Part shown: positions 62,791 to 64,000 of the stretch, piece by piece | Layout of the letters: the number at the start of each line of letters is the position of its first letter | Position numbering within the stretch: position 1 is the first letter of the stretch | Assembly: GCA_965232285.1 (NCBI GenBank) | Contig: CBDDPL010000004.1 | Location: forward strand, 806,001 to 870,000 | Length of the DNA: 64,000 bases | Source: Denitrobaculum sp965232285 | GTDB lineage: Bacteria; Pseudomonadota; Alphaproteobacteria; Kiloniellales; Kiloniellaceae | Direction: 5' to 3' | Program-made: the position numbers and the translations under genes | Notes under the pieces: generated by a model | The model's database searches: none | Told to the model about the DNA's origin: nothing | The model's input: the letters and a program-made list of their open reading frames with translations, nothing else

Positions 62791-64000
62791 ATGAGACTAA
62801 AGCGACTCAACACTGTTTCCGTGGCCACCGTCATAGCGGTTCTGCTGCCTGTGACTGCGCGGGCTGAGACGGTTGCCGTTGATGAGGAGCTGTTGCGGCA
62901 ACTCCAGCAGATTATCGAGCAGCAGCAGGAGCAGCTTAAGCAGCAGTCCGACCAACTGAAGTTCCAGGCCGGAACCATCGAGGTGCTCAAGGATCGGGTC
63001 GATCAGCTCGAGGAGGTATCGAGCGAGACTCAGGCCATTGCCACAGAGGCACAGACTGCCGCCGAACAGGCGATTGGCTCGGCGCAACAGGCTGGGAGCC
63101 TCTTCCCAGAGAGAACCGTTACTTCGGGGAGTGACAAGGTCAAGCTCTCTGTTTCTGGTCAGGTCAATCGTGCCGTGAACATCGTCGATGATGGCGACGA
63201 GACAGAGGCGTTCTTCGTCGATAACGATACCTCGAATACCCGCGTCCGCTTCGTCGGTACCGGGAAGGTCGACGAGGAAACGACGCTCGGCACGGTCATC
63301 GAAGTCGGCCTGAGCCCGAACAATTCCTTCGACGTCAGCCAAGACAATGAAACTGCGGATGACTTCATCGACCTGCGCAAGGCGGATATCACGCTGCGCA
63401 ATGACAGCTATGGTCAACTGCTGTTCGGCAAAGGGCAGGCGGCAGCGGACGATACCGCGGAGTATGATCTCTCACTGGTTGCCGGCCCGATCATGTACTC
63501 CGGTGTCAGCGATATCGTTGGCGGCATTCAGTTCACAAATGACGGCGCGCTGACGGGAATCACCGTTGGTAGCGCTTTCTTCAACTTCGACGGCAACCGG
63601 CAGGACCGGGTGCGTTACGATTCGCCTATTCTGGGACCGGGCGTGCAGCTCTCTGTCTCCGCAGGCTCGGACTCACGTTACGATGCAGCGCTCACCTGGG
63701 GCGGTGACTACGGCGACTGGACCGGCGTGGATATTGGTGAGGTCACGACCCTGGGCGCTATTTCGATCCGCGATCCCGATGTGGACAATGTTGACTATCG
63801 TGTCGCCGGATCCTTTTCAGCCCTGCACAATCCGACGGGCCTGAGCGCGACGGTCTCCGCGGGCAGTGACTTCGTGGATGAGGGCGACGATCCTTTCAAT
63901 CTCTATGGAAAACTGGCCTGGGACACGACCTTCTTTGATGTCGGCCCGACCGGTTTCGGTGTTGACTTCACCTATAGCGAGAATGTTTCCGGGCAGGGCG
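62791..64000 (+). CDS. Outer-membrane porin with N-terminal coiled coil, C-terminus outside the window
   Basis: ATG 62791 opens a frame that runs to the window end (over 400 residues). A signal peptide (MRLKRLNTVSVATVIAVLLP, cleavage near ARA) is followed by a Gln-rich coiled coil (LRQLQQIIEQQQEQLKQQS, ~33-90) that probably trimerises or binds peptidoglycan. A beta barrel then begins (VKLSVSGQVNRAVNIVDDGD, RVRFVGTGKVDEETTLGTVI, YGQLLFGKGQAAADD) as in alphaproteobacterial general porins. It would admit small solutes for the catabolic genes upstream. GGGGAGG lies upstream of the start. A weak TGTCCG half-site is at 62709. Confidence 0.85.
   Translation, partial: MRLKRLNTVSVATVIAVLLPVTARAETVAVDEELLRQLQQIIEQQQEQLKQQSDQLKFQAGTIEVLKDRVDQLEEVSSETQAIATEAQTAAEQAIGSAQQAGSLFPERTVTSGSDKVKLSVSGQVNRAVNIVDDGDETEAFFVDNDTSNTRVRFVGTGKVDEETTLGTVIEVGLSPNNSFDVSQDNETADDFIDLRKADITLRNDSYGQLLFGKGQAAADDTAEYDLSLVAGPIMYSGVSDIVGGIQFTNDGALTGITVGSAFFNFDGNRQDRVRYDSPILGPGVQLSVSAGSDSRYDAALTWGGDYGDWTGVDIGEVTTLGAISIRDPDVDNVDYRVAGSFSALHNPTGLSATVSAGSDFVDEGDDPFNLYGKLAWDTTFFDVGPTGFGVDFTYSENVSGQG

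Overview
The window comes from a GC-rich alphaproteobacterium. The rRNA operon has the order 16S, tRNA-Ile(GAT), tRNA-Ala(TGC), 23S, 5S, tRNA-fMet and an alphaproteobacterial 16S. Leucine/isovalerate catabolism (liu), ArgP/ArgO and COG0523 families also fit a heterotrophic, probably Rhodospirillales-like bacterium. No prophage, IS element or CRISPR array was seen.

Layout. (1) 1-8828 holds mixed genes: a redoxin, a secreted protein and a divergent MarR repressor sharing a dyad-symmetric promoter, an OsmC protein, a LysR/aldo-keto reductase pair, a CBS-domain histidine kinase, a TfdA-like dioxygenase, the argP/argO pair and a small monooxygenase. (2) 17267 down to 8832 is a tightly packed minus-strand operon of eight envelope genes: a secreted Gly-rich protein, a lipoprotein, a membrane-anchored repeat protein, a PEGA plus FGE-fold protein, a 54-residue membrane protein, a MotA/TolQ/ExbB proton-channel subunit and two von Willebrand A proteins. 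The N-terminal helix of each vWA protein looks like an ExbD/TolR stator helix with its key aspartate. I do not recognise it as a named system and regard it as the best candidate for something undescribed. (3) 17495-21022 carries a radical SAM protein, a PPK2 polyphosphate kinase and a GIY-YIG protein. (4) 21063-33076 is a leucine/isovalerate catabolic locus (liuR, liuA, liuB, liuC, liuD, liuE and accessory genes). Two copies of an identical 22-bp palindrome lie in the promoters of liuR and liuB, and a K+ channel-like gene sits between liuC and liuD. (5) 33161-39090 is the rRNA operon with promoter, boxA, processing hairpins and terminator. Its 23S gene has an enlarged helix-25 region.

(6) 39143-54375 is a zinc-starvation island: an ArsR repressor with a His-rich protein, DUF1826, a class III alcohol dehydrogenase paralogue, extra copies of ThrRS, CysRS, gamma-carbonic anhydrase, FolE and HisI, two COG0523 metallochaperone GTPases, two Fur-family (Zur-like) regulators, DUF1636 and a WD40 protein. 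Zur-box-like palindromes sit at the divergent promoters. The alcohol dehydrogenase has lost two of four structural-zinc cysteines, and HisI has one zinc-ligand Cys replaced by Asp, which looks like zinc sparing written in the proteins.

(7) 54518-64000 holds an aldehyde dehydrogenase, two tautomerases, two AraC regulators, an AdhP alcohol dehydrogenase, a di-haem cytochrome c peroxidase and a porin cut by the window end. A direct repeat with 21-bp period precedes both the aldehyde dehydrogenase and the peroxidase. Between adhP and the second AraC gene lies a chimeric scar made from copies of the peroxidase promoter and 5' end and of the adhP 3' part.

All calls are from reading the sequence; no database search was run.
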